Source of the DNA: Zygnema cylindricum | Lineage: Eukaryota > Streptophyta > Zygnematophyceae > Zygnematales > Zygnemataceae | Reading direction: 5' to 3' | Assembly (NCBI GenBank): GCA_037447655.1 | Contig: JBBHKE010002416.1 | Span: forward strand, 89,389-153,388 | Length of the DNA: 64,000 bases | Shown here: in pieces, positions 31,399 to 42,197 of the stretch | How the letters are laid out: every line of letters begins with the position of its first letter | How positions within the stretch are numbered: the stretch's first letter is position 1 | Made by a program: the position numbers and the translations under genes | Notes under the pieces: model-generated | Database searches by the model: none | Seen by the model: only the letters and a program-made list of their open reading frames with translations | What the model was told of the DNA's origin: nothing

Positions 31399-32508
31399 CT
31401 ATATTACATCTGCGATATCGGTGGCGCTGGCGAGCAGTTCTGTTGGTGTGTGGGTGGCATAGAAGGGATAACATCCGGCTACGTGAGCATTGTTTTTCCC
31501 CCTATTCCATAGATCTAGGGGGACAACCACATTGACCCCTTCCGGCTCCTCAGGATCCTGAACAGTAAACTGCTCCTTCCACACACTCAATCCTATATTC
31601 ACCCTTGTCCAGGTGGCCATTCCCAATAAAATTTCAAACTGCTTACCTTCCACCACCAGGAAGGGAAACTGAATTCGGACCTTCTGACCTCCGTCATTGG
31701 AGAACTCGATTAACATAGCTTTGATTATTCCGTGTACCGGCTGGCTCCCACTGCTAACAATGCTTAGGCACATGTCACTAGGGTAGATTTTTGGTCGGAG
31801 TTCTTCAGGCATTTGTTGCAGAGCCGATGTGGTGATTAGATTTGGGAGTGCTCTTATATCGACAACTGCGTCCTGATACCCGCCGTATCCGTTGAGTTTG
31901 AAATTTCCCGTCCGGTTGAGGATTTGGGCCACAGATAACGTTTTGTAGTCCCTATCTATCATAGGTGTCTTTGGGTCTGCTGAACAGAAAACGGATCTCT
32001 CCTGATTGGCCCGATGTTTCTCCCCTCTTGAATGAATTTCCTCCCCGAGGGCCTGGATGAGAACTTTCTCACGCAAGTTATGGGAAAAGGCCATCGTTTT
32101 CACGTGAGTGAGGGCGTAGGGCATTAGACGCCTTACTAACATCACTGCTGGTTTGGAGGAAGGAGGTTGAATTATTGGCGACGAAATGGGGGTATCTAGT
32201 GGTCCCTCCTGTTGTTTTGCCTTCCCTCCCCCCCCCCTTGCTTCCTCACTTTCCTGGTCGGATTCTGGCGCAGGCGACGTTTCACGTGTGTTATCCTCCG
32301 GGCGTTCCGCCAAATATTTTTCGAACCAGTCTTGGCTGTCACGCTTTACTTCCTCCTTTGCTTGTTCTTCCATCTCCCTTGTTTTAGTTGTCCTGTAATT
32401 TTCGAATCTGGGAGGCAGTTTTTTCGCGGCTGGTGGAGGCGGGTTTGTAGATTTGATCCCGAGACCTATTTTGTTGTTCAGAATGACGGCCTTGGGGGTG
32501 AAGGACAA
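31399..32508 (-). pseudogene. Gag linker plus protease, gypsy copy 3
   Basis: A 369-codon open frame runs from FTPKAVILNNKIGLGIKSTN through acidic and Pro-rich linker to the protease. The active-site triad reads DIR instead of DTG (copy 1: DTGALPNLIT), so it is catalytically dead. The flap and end (FEILLGMATWTRVNIGLSVW) are kept. It ends at TAG 31399-31401, the shared stop. It shows the original join between linker and protease that is disrupted in copy 1. Confidence 0.75.
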
Positions 32509-32600
32509 AGGTCTAGTAACGTTCCTGTTGTGGTCACCTGGGGTCAGCTTTTGCCTGTCTGCGCCGAGGTTGAGTTACAAAGCTGTCTGCGATTGTCCCC

Positions 32601-33603
32601 TACAATTCTGTGTCTTCCATTGGACTACAGAATACAAGAAGCCTCTAGATAGTATTTAACTAACCCACTTAAAGCCACAACCACTGCTGCTTAAGAAGGC
32701 AAAATGACAATTTGACTGCAACCTTGTGCAGCGTGGGTTCCCCTGTCCGTAGCAAAAATAATCATTGAAACGGCCAACCATCCGATAAGTTATGAGCCGG
32801 CAAAAATGCCAATTTATACAAAGCTCTCTTAGAGAGAGAGGTGACTATCTACCAAAATTTCTTAAGTCCTACACCTCTCTCACAACCCCTATCTACTGAA
32901 GTACGAACCAATCATATTACTGTAAAGTACATAAAGGTTCTACGGCCGATGTCCTTTCTGTACGGCCGGTGTAGATAAGGCTATTGTGTGGACGCGTGTC
33001 ACTTTTCCACTCGTTCGTATATTCTCCGGAATTCTCGCGACCGAATGTCATCCTTTCACGCGGCGCCATGTCATTCCACGTCCATAAAATCCAAAGTGAC
33101 CATTCTGCGATCTCGGCGATGATGTGCGCCGTCGGATTAAATCCGACATTGAATGTCGACCGTTTAAAACAAATTTCCGTTTCATTTGTCTCGTGCAAAA
33201 TGACGTTCGCACTAAACTTTAACAAGTTCTATGTCCGTTCGTTCATATTTCAGTTAAATGGTTTTTGTATTATACAATAGTTTAAATACGAATGAAACCC
33301 TATATCTCCTAACGGGCTTCTACGGCAGACTGGTTAGAGCTAACGACTAAGCCGCACTTTGATGGTTGGGGGTTCGAGTCCTGTCGGACTCAACCTTTTG
33401 TTGAGAGTGACTTAAGTCACTCTTTAATCCTTCCTATGGAGCTGAGGCAGCCATGGCTCGATCGCTCTCCCTCTCCTTCAGTGACTACAACAAGTATGGG
33501 GGCAAGAGAGAAGAGATGGAGCACGCTGCCTACATTTTCTGTATATGTTTCCGCTAATTAGTTTTAGACCTAGAAAATACAACAAAAACTACTTATTTCA
33601 ACA
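32601..33603 (-). repeat. Copia E 3' LTR
   Basis: The LTR is about 1003 bp. On the minus strand it starts TGTTGAAATAAG after the GGGGAG tract and ends at the gag-start signature CAGAATTGTA, where the expected terminal CA has become TA. It joins gypsy copy 3 at 32600. It contains a tRNA-like segment on the opposite strand. Confidence 0.75.
33325..33396 (+). other. tRNA-like Pol III promoter relic in LTR, antisense to the element
   Basis: The plus strand has an A-box-like TGGTTAGAGCT and, about 45 nt later, GGTTCGAGTCC, a perfect match to the B-box consensus, followed by CTTTTG. No full cloverleaf can be drawn because the 5' acceptor strand is missing. A matching segment lies in the same place and orientation in LTR H. 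Confidence 0.5.
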
Positions 33604-35400
33604 CTCCCCTTATTTTCTAGTCTAATTTTAACTTTTCTTTTAATCCACATTTTTCCCTACAGTATTTTAACTTTGGAGAGGGCACAGGTTTGGTCATCAT
33701 GTCAGCCACCATTTCCTCATCAGATCTATATACAAGATTCACTATTTTATTCTCAACTTTTTCTCTTACAAAACTTAATCTTATGTCCATATGTTTAGCC
33801 TTAAAATGATGTTTTTGATTGGCTGCAATTGCTATGGCCGCTTGATTATCACAAAACACTACATGCACTCCCTCCTTCATATACACCAGTTTTTGCAGCA
33901 AGGGCTTGACCCACATGAACTCTTTCACAACAGAACAAGAGGCCATGTACTTAGCCTCCATAGTGGACTAAGCAACCACCTTTTGTTGCTTCCAGCACCA
34001 ACACCAAGCACCTTCCCCAACATACAACACATACCCAGAAGTGCATCGTCTCCTAGGTGCGTCCCCATAATTTGCATCACTCCAAGTAGTGATGTTAGTG
34101 TGCTCCCCTCCCAAATGCAACCATAACTCTCTGGTTCCCACCAGATATCTCATGACTCTCGAGGCTGACTCCCAGTCTCTCTTCCTAGGATCATTAAGAC
34201 TCTTACTGAGTACTCCAATTGCTGCCGCTATGTCCAGCCTTGTACAATTCATGAAATAGATTAAACTTCCTACAACCTGTCTATAAGGGATAGACTTCAT
34301 AAACTCTCTCTCTTCTGGACTCATCTGATCATCTAAGATCATCACTCCTCCTTCTACATTCCCATCACTTATTTTTTTCAAGTCCATGGGAGTGGTACAA
34401 CTGTTATCATTTTCCATCCGAAATTTCTCAAGCATATTACCTATTGCTTATTACTGAGTAAGTTTGATAATCTTCTTCCCCCTATCTCTTTCCATTTGGA
34501 TCCCCAAAATATATCTTGCCTCCCCTAAATCCTTCTTATCAAATCTGCTTATAAGATCATTCTTCAACTTATCGATTTTTTCCAAAGATTTACTAAATAC
34601 AAGCAGATCATCCACATAAATTGCAATAAAAATGATACCATTCTCATCTTCAAACATATAGATAGAATGGTCCGAGCTGATCCGAATATATCCCAGACCG
34701 GTGAGAAACTCATCTAGTTTCTTTTTCCACTGTTGGGGAGCCTGCTTCAGTCCATATAAGGACTTTATGAGCCTGCAGACTTTGCTCTCTTCTCCTTCTT
34801 CAACAAACCCTCGGGTTGCCTCATGAAAATTTCTTCCTCTAACTCATCATTAAGAAAAGCAGTCTTAATGTCCATCTGGTGTATTTCCATGTCCTTCGCT
34901 GCTGCTTAACTGAGGAGAATCCTTACTAATGGGAACCGGACAACTGGAGCAAAGCCTCCTCATAGTCAATCCCTTTCTTTTGGGTGAACCCTTTAGCTAC
35001 TAATCATGCCTTATATCTTTCAATGGTATTATGTGGGTTCAGTTTTAGTTTAAATACCTATTTACACCCAATAAGTTTTCTTTTTGGGGGAGAATCCGCT
35101 AATTCTCAAGTATTTGCTTCCATGATAGAAGCCATCTCATCATTTTTGGCTCTAATCCATCTTTTTCTCTCTAGACTATTCATTGCCTCCGAGTAAGACT
35201 GAGGCTCATCTGGGTGAGTTAGCTTAGTAACCTTATGAGCGACCTGTATTTCTTGTATCCTTTTGCTGCTCCTCCTTCCTCCCTCAAACTCTGAAGCTAG
35301 AATGGATGGAAGTCTTGGATTTCTTTTCACTGTCTCATCGACTTCCCTTTCCATGGAAGCCAGTTCTTGTCCCACTTCTTCTTTCTCCTCGAAGTCCATA
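33604..35400 (-). pseudogene. Copia RT and RNase H, copia E
   Basis: RT shows AIYVDDLLVFSKSLEKI with the YVDD box intact and LGEARYILGIQMERDRGK. RNase H shows DITTWSDANYGDAPRRR, TSGYVLYVGEGAWCW, FCDNQAAIAIAANQKHHFKA and ADMMTKPVPSP, typical of copia. The frames 33617-33961, 33968-34435 and 34451-34657 are separated by stops and shifts. The RT fingers (34700-35100) are badly broken. Confidence 0.8.
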
Positions 35401-36720
35401 GGAGTATGTGAGGTTTACGGTGAATCTCCCGTATCTTGGATCTTCCCTGAATTTGCAATCACAGCTTCACTCATGTCCCTTTCAGGAACAACCGCGTTCT
35501 CCTCACTTTCGGACTCAAATATGATTCTTATCTTCTTTGTATATTTGAAGGGGTCAAATGACTTCCTTTCATCCATGATAACTAAGTGTTTGACCAGAAT
35601 GATATCTTTCTTTGCTAAGTCATAGACTCTATATCCCTTAATATCCTCATCATATCCCACAAAGTATCCAGGTTTTCCCTTAGCGTCTAGTTTCCAGATT
35701 TTCCTATCCCTGTCAAGACTGTATACTTGGCTACCAAATACTTTAAGGTGTGAGATATCTGGTTTCCTTCCAACCCATCTCTCATAAGGTGTCACTCCCT
35801 TTACAGCTGAGGTAAGGACTCTATTTTTAATATAGTTGGCACAGTTCATTGCCTCTGCCCAAAATCTCTTTCCTATTTTCTTGTCTGCCAACATACTGCA
35901 TGCACTATCTCCTAGTGTTAGATTTCAACCTCTCATCTACCCCATTTTGTTCGGGTTATATGGTACAGTTTTTTGGTGCTGCACTCCCTCATCTCTCAGA
36001 TATTCCTCAAACTGGTTAGAGGTATATTCCCCCCCATTATCACTCCTTATCCTCTTAATGGGGATTTCATGCAACTTCTCACTCCAGGCTTTATGTTCTT
36101 TGAAGTAAGTTGATGCTTCAGACTTTGTTTTTAGAAAGTAGACTATAGAGTATCTAGACCAGTCATCGGTTATGGTCATCATAGACCTCTTTCATCCAAC
36201 CGAAGGTACTTTTGCTGGTCCCCAAATATCTATGTGGACCAAGTCTAACACTTTCTCACCTATATATGTGGCGGCTTTGGGAAAGGGAAGTCTGCGAGCC
36301 TTACATTGAGCACAACCACTAAAATCATCCATCATTTCATTATCCCCAAACTGAATGCCTTCTACTACCCGAAGCTTTTTCATTTCCCTCAACCTATCAA
36401 AATGCACATGCCCCAACCGCTTATGCCAAATCATCAACTTAGGAACACCAACATAATAAGCATTCTACTTTTCATTACTCAGGTTAAGCCTAAACATTCC
36501 TTGGCTACCCTTATCTGCCGTGAAGTAAACTTCATCCCCATACTTAGCTGTATAGACTCCCTTTCAGGTGAAGGTATCAAACTCTTTGTCATCTAACACA
36601 GACGTAGAGACAAGATTTTTACTCAGCTCAGGAATGTAGAGTACATGTGAGAATGTAAGTATAGAAGTCTTACCCTCCACTAAGACTTTCAGATCTATTG
36701 ATCCCACTAGATCTGTAGTA
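35401..36720 (-). pseudogene. Copia integrase, copia E
   Basis: Zinc-binding start WHKRLGHVHFDRLREMKKL ... CAQCKARRLP. Core with LVHIDIWGPAKVPSVG, TITDDWSRYSIVYFLKTK and IRSDNGGEYTSNQFEEYL. The region of the catalytic Glu is frameshifted near 35930. The C-terminal part has AEAMNCANYIKNRVLTS and GYDEDIKGYRVYDLAKKDI. Upstream of 36440 only the end of the protease spacer remains before the gap. Confidence 0.8.
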
Positions 36721-36730
36721 NNNNNNNNNN
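36721..36730. other. Assembly gap (10 N)
   Basis: Ten N bases of unknown true length. Copia E ends on one side and the unrelated copia F begins on the other, so the adjacency may be an assembly artefact. Confidence 0.95.
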
Positions 36731-37570
36731 TCATAGGCTTTCTGAATTGGCTTGAAATTTCCTCTCACGTTTTAGATACTACAACCTATTTTTCTATTTA
36801 AAGTTCAAAACCCCACTCTGAAAGAGAACACGTAGAATATAATCCTTATATTATCTTCCGCCTTAGTTTCTATTATATTCCTAATATAAGATGCACAAGA
36901 GAAAGTCTCACCCCAAAACTTGAAATTTATCTTTTTATCCAACATCATAGATTTTGCACTCTCCTTTAAAGTTCGGTTAAGTCTTTCGGATACTCTGTTT
37001 TGTTCCGGGGTATAGTGAACTTTAAACTGACAAGATATGTCGTGTTCCCTTAAATAATTCGAGAATGCATTCGAAATATATTCTCCCCCGTTGTCGGACC
37101 GAAGAGGGAGAATCGACTTCGCGTGAAGCTTTTTTGCCCACGTCCGGAAATGCTTGAAGTGAGTGAACACTTCACTGTTCTCCTTCATAAAGTAAACTAT
37201 GCTATACCGCGAGATGTCATCCGAAATTGTAATTAGGAACCGGGTGCAACTAAGGGAAGGGACTTTAGACGGTCCCCACACGTCTGAATGAATAATTTGC
37301 AGCAAATCTGTAGCCCGGTTATCCGCGGTTTGAGGTAGGGGCAGCTTGTGAAGTCTCCCTAAAGCACAACCATCACATACATTAGAATCTTTTTTTCCTA
37401 ATATGACCCATCTATCATTTTGTGTTTCACCATTTTATCAAGTTTTTCGTGATGAACATGACAGAGCCTCTTATGCCACAAAACATTTTCCGGAATGACA
37501 CTTGAGTATGCAAAGTCAATTTCATTAGCCAAGTCCATCCGGTACAACAAGTTTGGGCCTCTAGTTCCTA
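36731..37570 (-). pseudogene. Copia F integrase
   Basis: This is a different copia lineage from E and D. Motifs are QIIHSDVWGPSKVPSLSCTR (first Asp), LRSDNGGEYISNAFSNYL (second Asp) and TPEQNRVSERLNRTLKESAK (Glu), so DD35E is intact. The zinc-binding start at 37310-37530 is broken by a shift. The C-terminal region runs out near the gap. Confidence 0.8.
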
Positions 37571-37571
37571 C

Positions 37572-37880
37572 CTAGGCTACTCTCCCTTCTTTTCTTACCA
37601 CCTTCTTCCCATTCTTTTGCAAGATTTCAAATCCTTTCATTTCAACCACAGAAGTGGAAAACAAAATTTTCTTAAACTTTGGAATATAGAGAACATCATG
37701 TAAGGTTCTCTTTACAATCTGACCATTGATGTCACATGCTAACTCCACGCTTCCCTTTGCCGTAGCCTCCACACCACTATCATCCGCGTAGTAGTTTCGA
37801 CGAGTCGGAATCGGAGTAAGGGTTTTGAAGTAAGCTCGGTTGCCGCACATGTGGGAAGAGCACACGGAGTCCATAATCCA
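37572..37880 (-). pseudogene. Copia F protease
   Basis: The frame reads MDSVCSSHMCGNRAYFKTL, then LHDVLYIPKFKKILFSTSVV, the usual copia protease layout. The active-site triad is DSV instead of DSG or DTG, the same in the duplicate at 48430-48731. The domain is probably inactive in both copies. Confidence 0.7.
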
Positions 37881-38099
37881 TCCATTCTCTTAAGGCCCCT
37901 CTATGAGATCTTTTGCAAGGGCAAAGAACTCATCATCTTTCGATTGCGGAAATCTGACCACATCATCTTTTTCCCCCAACGATTCGTCTTGTGGCGTCTC
38001 ATCAAATGCAAGGAACGCCGCATTTTTCACAGGCAGTTTTGGTGCTGACCCATTTGAAGGTGGTTCCTCCGATCGCACCTTCTATCGCGCACGATAAAT

Positions 38100-38889
38100 T
38101 CTTGTTTCACACGCATTTATAAATGCTGGGCACAGCCGGAAAACATGACCTTGACCGAAGCAATAGACACACCTATCATATTGCCTATAATTAGGATTAG
38201 GGGTGAAGTTTCTATTTCCGGAAAATCGAGCCAGCCTATTTGTCTAAGCATTGTACGCTACCGCTGATTTTCCACCATTCAATGCTATCTGAGTTGCCTC
38301 TTCCTATAGAATGTAATCTTCAGCTACAGTTATATTCCATCTAGCCTTCTCCAACCTTTTCAATTGTTCCGCGGCTCCTTTATATTCAGCAGGAAGCCCT
38401 CTCATTAAAATCATATCTTGATGATAGGGAGGAAAATTCCCCCCGGAACATGCATTTTCCGACAAAAAAAGCTTAAAGCAATTACAATAGGAGTTCATAT
38501 CACCCTCGGTATACTTATAATCCCAAATTTTCCCAGCTGTTATAACCTCATTCTGCTCACTAGCTAGGACATATGACTCCCGCAAAGCCTTCCATATATC
38601 AAATGCTTTAGAGATATTGATATATGTCATGTTCAGATCTTCGGACAAGAGTAGTTTGAGAATTTGCAATGCATCCTCATTTTTCTTTTCAAAATCAGAA
38701 TCCATATCAGGAAGAACACCGGAAATCACATCATACAATCTCACTTGCTTAAGGTAAGACTTGGTCAAATCCGCCCAATATAAATATTTTTGGCCATTAA
38801 ACACCGGGATCTGTGAGGGTGGGTCCGTGACCTATTAATTTGAGGCGACCGGTGACCCATAGGAGGAAGAAGAAGCACCAGCAGTTGCC
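38100..38889 (-). pseudogene. Copia F gag
   Basis: From an ATG at 38887-38889 the frame reads MATAGASSSSYGSPVASN, two stops, then QIPVFNGQKYLYWADLTKSY and a gag body (FDIWKALRESYVLASEQNEV, MILMRGLPAEYKGAAEQL). A CCHC knuckle CVYCFGQGHVFRLC lies near 38130-38170. The GGTCACGGACCCACC after the two stops looks like a decayed version of the half-tRNA primer site. Same content at 48955-49752. Confidence 0.75.
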
Positions 38890-40959
38890 ATAATATTAAG
38901 ATTACAAAAGAGGAAACTCTCACGGAAACCACAAAAGGACCGACTTCAAAGTGATCCCCCAAGCAAACAAGACATACACTAGATCTGCAAATTTGCCACA
39001 ATATTAATAGTATAACAAATAAATCACATGCACAATTTCATAGGGTTCTGCCAAAAGATCACAATGATCTTGCAATTGAAAAAGACAGAAAAACGTCTTT
39101 GCAGTTTTCCATTCAATGAATTCCTAACTCCAAAATATTCTAAGTCCAACATATACAAAGTGAACCTACAACTGATCTAAACCATACCATATTTTTCCGT
39201 GGTGTGTCGGTACACTAAACATTAATCAAACTAAACCCCTCCATCTACCGTACAAGTATTTACATCAATCCTTAACCCTAGCCGCTTCTAAAGTACGCAG
39301 TCAAAGTTAGTCCGCAGAATTGACGGCTCGGTCAATATTTCTCTTCCAAAAATGACGGCGAACTTCGTCCGCCGTCCGCGTATTCATTCATCACCGAAGA
39401 TGAACCTCCACGTGTAAATCTGGCCCTTTAATTAAATATGTACTGTGTCAACCAAGTCAACCAAGCTTGACTTCCCCACGGACCGACACGTGTATATAGA
39501 GTGTACCAAATTTGTCAACTCCCTTTGGAGTTACATACCACACCACATCTTGTCTACGTCAACTCAGTCTGTACACAAAAACTAGCTTAGTGTAGACACT
39601 CTTTCTCACACACGAGATATAAAGAGGACTAAAGGTTTCCAAAACCAACATGGCCCAAGTAACGGAATAGCAACCCGCAAATCATAATGGTCTTCATACC
39701 GAAATGCGAGGTCACGCATCTGGATATCAAAAAGCATGCAAAAGTGTGACAAGGACATAGTGTCCTTGAGACCCGAAAAAAAAAACTGATTTTTACCTCC
39801 TTCGGTGTCCATGGACGAGGCCATGTCCACGAAAAAGAGATCGGAGTTAGCGTGTATGGTTCCGCCCAACAAAAAACGCGAAGGCATTAGATTTAGATCC
39901 CGAATATCAAGGGAGTCTATGTCAAAGTCTTCCCCCTAGGTGTGGGAAGAGGACGAAGAGACGGATGATGTAGATCTATATGTGGTGGTAATACTAGATC
40001 TTTGTTGTAATTTAGAAATCTTTATTTCAGTAGATAGGGCTAAAATAACTTAAAATATTTTCTAAGTAGTCTGCTGTAATACTTACCTTAATTAGTGTTA
40101 CAGTAGCAAAAGTACAATAAAGTATATTGTACTTTTACAAGAACACGTGTCGGCAAGAGAACGTATGCAGGTTTTACAGAGTGGCGCCGACAGTCAGCCT
40201 CACGCGTCACGCAGTTGAAAATTAGATTCACAGGATCGGACGAACAAAATCTGAACCGGGTATTCGGGAAAATTATGGTACGGTTCGACCGTACCATCGT
40301 TGATTGAATTTGTTCCAGCGGACGCGATTCACTTGGGACCACAATTGTGGTTCATGAGGGACCACAAGCGTGATTCACTTGGGACCACAAGTGACGAAGC
40401 ACTCAGATGCTTCGTACTACACGACCACAGTCAGCTGGACTTTAACGACTACCGCTAACTAAGCATCTGGAACGTTTTGTGTACGGTTCGATATCTAAAA
40501 ATATCTGAATTTATATTGTTTTGTAGTTTAGTGTAATAAAAAATAGTTTTTCTTTAATTAGGTTTTTGGAAAATAGTAATTAGGGTTTTTGAGGTACTAC
40601 GGTACAGTAACGTACAGGTAGGATACTTTGTCGTTAGTCATGGTAATAACCGCAGTAACAGTTACTTAAATTAGTGTAGACCAAAAGATACACATTGTGA
40701 GCATATAACTTAAGACTTAGCCAATTTTGTAGTATCCAGTTTAGGGAATATGATTTTCTATGAGCAGTTTTTGGGAAACTTCCAGACTTCATATCTTATG
40801 GTTTACTGGGTCATTTGGGCTACAATTTTTGGGAATTATTATTTTACTCTCTAGTGTATCATTGTGAGAAAATTGAGGCATATTGGCATTTTTTGTCATA
40901 TTTTGTGTAAGTTGAAAGTTGGCTGTTATGTAGGTGCTTGATAGCTTCTGCTGTTTTCC
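38890..40959. other. 2.1 kb between head-to-head copia F (minus) and G (plus)
   Basis: Gag F reads left and gag G reads right from this region, so it probably holds two back-to-back LTRs, but I could not find their outer ends. A short repeat GATTCACTTGGGACCACAA occurs twice near 40330-40390. One open frame (39606-39887) is described separately. The whole region recurs at 49753-51814. Confidence 0.45.
39606..39887 (-). CDS. Unrecognised 93-residue ORF in the F/G spacer
   Basis: The ORF (MPSRFLLGGTIHANSDLFFV ...) is kept open in the duplicate at 50461-50742 with only a few changes. No retroelement domain or known family is recognised. It could be a captured host gene fragment or an antisense LTR frame. 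Confidence 0.25.
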   Translation of the reverse strand: MPSRFLLGGTIHANSDLFFVDMASSMDTEGGKNQFFFSGLKDTMSLSHFCMLFDIQMRDLAFRYEDHYDLRVAIPLLGPCWFWKPLVLFISRV

Positions 40960-41250
40960 ATGTCTACTTACACTACTGGTGCTAGTCCTTCTGCAGCAGC
41001 GCTAGTTCTAGAACAACAGGTTATGGGCAATTCGTCAAGAATTCGTATCTTTAATGGCTAAAATTATGCGTACTAGGCGGCGATGGTTGAATCGTCGTTT
41101 AAAACTGCTGACTTATTGGGGGTCTTCGATGGCTCCCTTGATGAAACAGATCCAAGTTGGGCGAAAAAAAATTCAATGGCAAGCAACAATCTAATTCTTT
41201 GTATTTCAAAAAACCTGGTCATGTTGTTGAAATCACTAGATTTAGGGGAG
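40960..41250 (+). pseudogene. Copia G gag start fused to a polypurine tract
   Basis: From the ATG at 40960 the frame reads MSTYTTGASPSAAALVLEQQ, then VMGNSSRIRIFNG across the LTR end (CA at 41017-41018) and a 10-nt half-tRNA primer site GGTTATGGGC. Two stops follow, then FKTADLLGVFDGSLDETDPS. The coding region jumps directly to TTTAGGGGAG at 41241-41250, so nearly the whole internal region is deleted. The duplicate at 51815-52625 carries the TRIM. Confidence 0.65.
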
Positions 41251-41432
41251 GTATTTTCTAGGTCTTAATTAAAAAGGAAAAGAAAAGCAGAGGCAGCCTG
41301 CCTCCACCTTCTCTCTCTGACCCCCATACTTGTTGTAGTCACTGAAGGAGAGAGAGGGCGGTGGAGCCATGGCTGCCTTAGCTCCATAGGCAGGACTTAA
41401 GAGTGACCTAAGTCACTCTCAACCAAAAAGGT

Positions 41433-41520
41433 TGAGTCCGGCAGGACTCGAACCTCCGACCAGTAGGGCGAGGCTGAGTCGTCAACCCTTACCAGTTTGT
41501 CGTAGTAGTCCGTTAGGATA
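41433..41520 (-). other. tRNA-like Pol III promoter relic in LTR H
   Basis: The minus strand has CTGGTAAGGGTTGA (A-box-like) and GGAGGTTCGAGTCCTGCC (perfect B box), then GGACTCAACC and TTTTT, a Pol III type terminator. The T arm nearly pairs (4 of 5). It is antisense to the element, as in LTR E, and also present at 52810-52895. Confidence 0.55.
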
Positions 41521-41995
41521 CATAGGGTTCGATATCTATTTAAACAATAGATAGACGACTAATCTGATTAACGGAATTACAAATAGGATACATAGAAACT
41601 AGTTGGGGAATTTAGTGCGCACGAAACAAATGTACCGGACATTTGTTTTCGTACGGCTGGGAATTAAAGCCGACTTAGATCCGACGGCTCACATCATCGC
41701 CGAGACCTTGGAATGGTTGCTTTGGCGGTTTACGGATGTAACATAACCTGGCGACACATGGCAATATGTCATTGGGAAGCCGGAATCCTGGGGAGCGTGA
41801 GAACAAGTCCGTAGGAGACAGGCGTCCACTCCATGGCCTTGTCGTACACAGGCCGTACAGAAAGTACATCGGCCATAGTACCTTTCTGTACTATACACTC
41901 TTCTGATTGGTTTTGTACATCAGTAGATAGGGGTTGTGAGAGGGTTTGGGACTTAGTGGATTGTGGAGGTAGCCGCCTCTCTCCCAACAAGCTTG

Positions 41996-42003
41996 TATAA
42001 ATA
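41996..42003 (+). promoter_or_regulatory. TATA box of LTR H
   Basis: TATAAATA lies about 200 bp upstream of the gag ATG and in the expected place for the LTR promoter. Equivalent TATAAAT motifs occur in LTRs C and D. Confidence 0.55.
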
Positions 42004-42197
42004 TTGGCATCTTTGCCGCTCGATAATTAATCGCCTGGTTAGGTGTTTTCAGTGATTCTTTATGCTGTGGACTCAGGGGAGTCCGGACTGCACAGGGGTG
42101 GAGTCAAATTATCTATTTATCTGCTAGGGTAGCAGTTTCTCTCGTTGAAAGTGGGTTAGTCAAAAACTACCTAGAGGCTTCCTCATTCTTGGTCGAA

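Larger units (their letters stand above)
30231..32600 (-). mobile_element. Ty3/gypsy copy 3, methyltransferase mostly deleted
   Basis: In element order I see a gag linker (32508), protease, a methyltransferase stub, RT and the start of RNase H, truncated on both sides by copia LTRs at 30230 and 32601. Gag linker, protease, the methyltransferase stub and RT motifs up to about 30979 lie in one reading frame apart from stops. Confidence 0.8.
32601..36720 (-). mobile_element. Ty1/copia E, 3' LTR and most of pol, cut by an assembly gap
   Basis: On the minus strand pol runs from the protease/integrase border (36720) through integrase, RT and RNase H to the polypurine tract and LTR (32601-33603). 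It is closely related to copia D (58188-64000), with many near-identical stretches. Numerous stops and frame breaks. The 5' half is lost at the gap 36721-36730. Confidence 0.85.

Noticed and set aside
33325-33396. Functional host tRNA gene in LTR E
   Set aside because: The B box is perfect but the acceptor and anticodon stems cannot be formed. Kept only as a tRNA-like relic.
36721-36730. Copia E-F fusion element
   Set aside because: The join is at an assembly gap and the two sides are different copia lineages.
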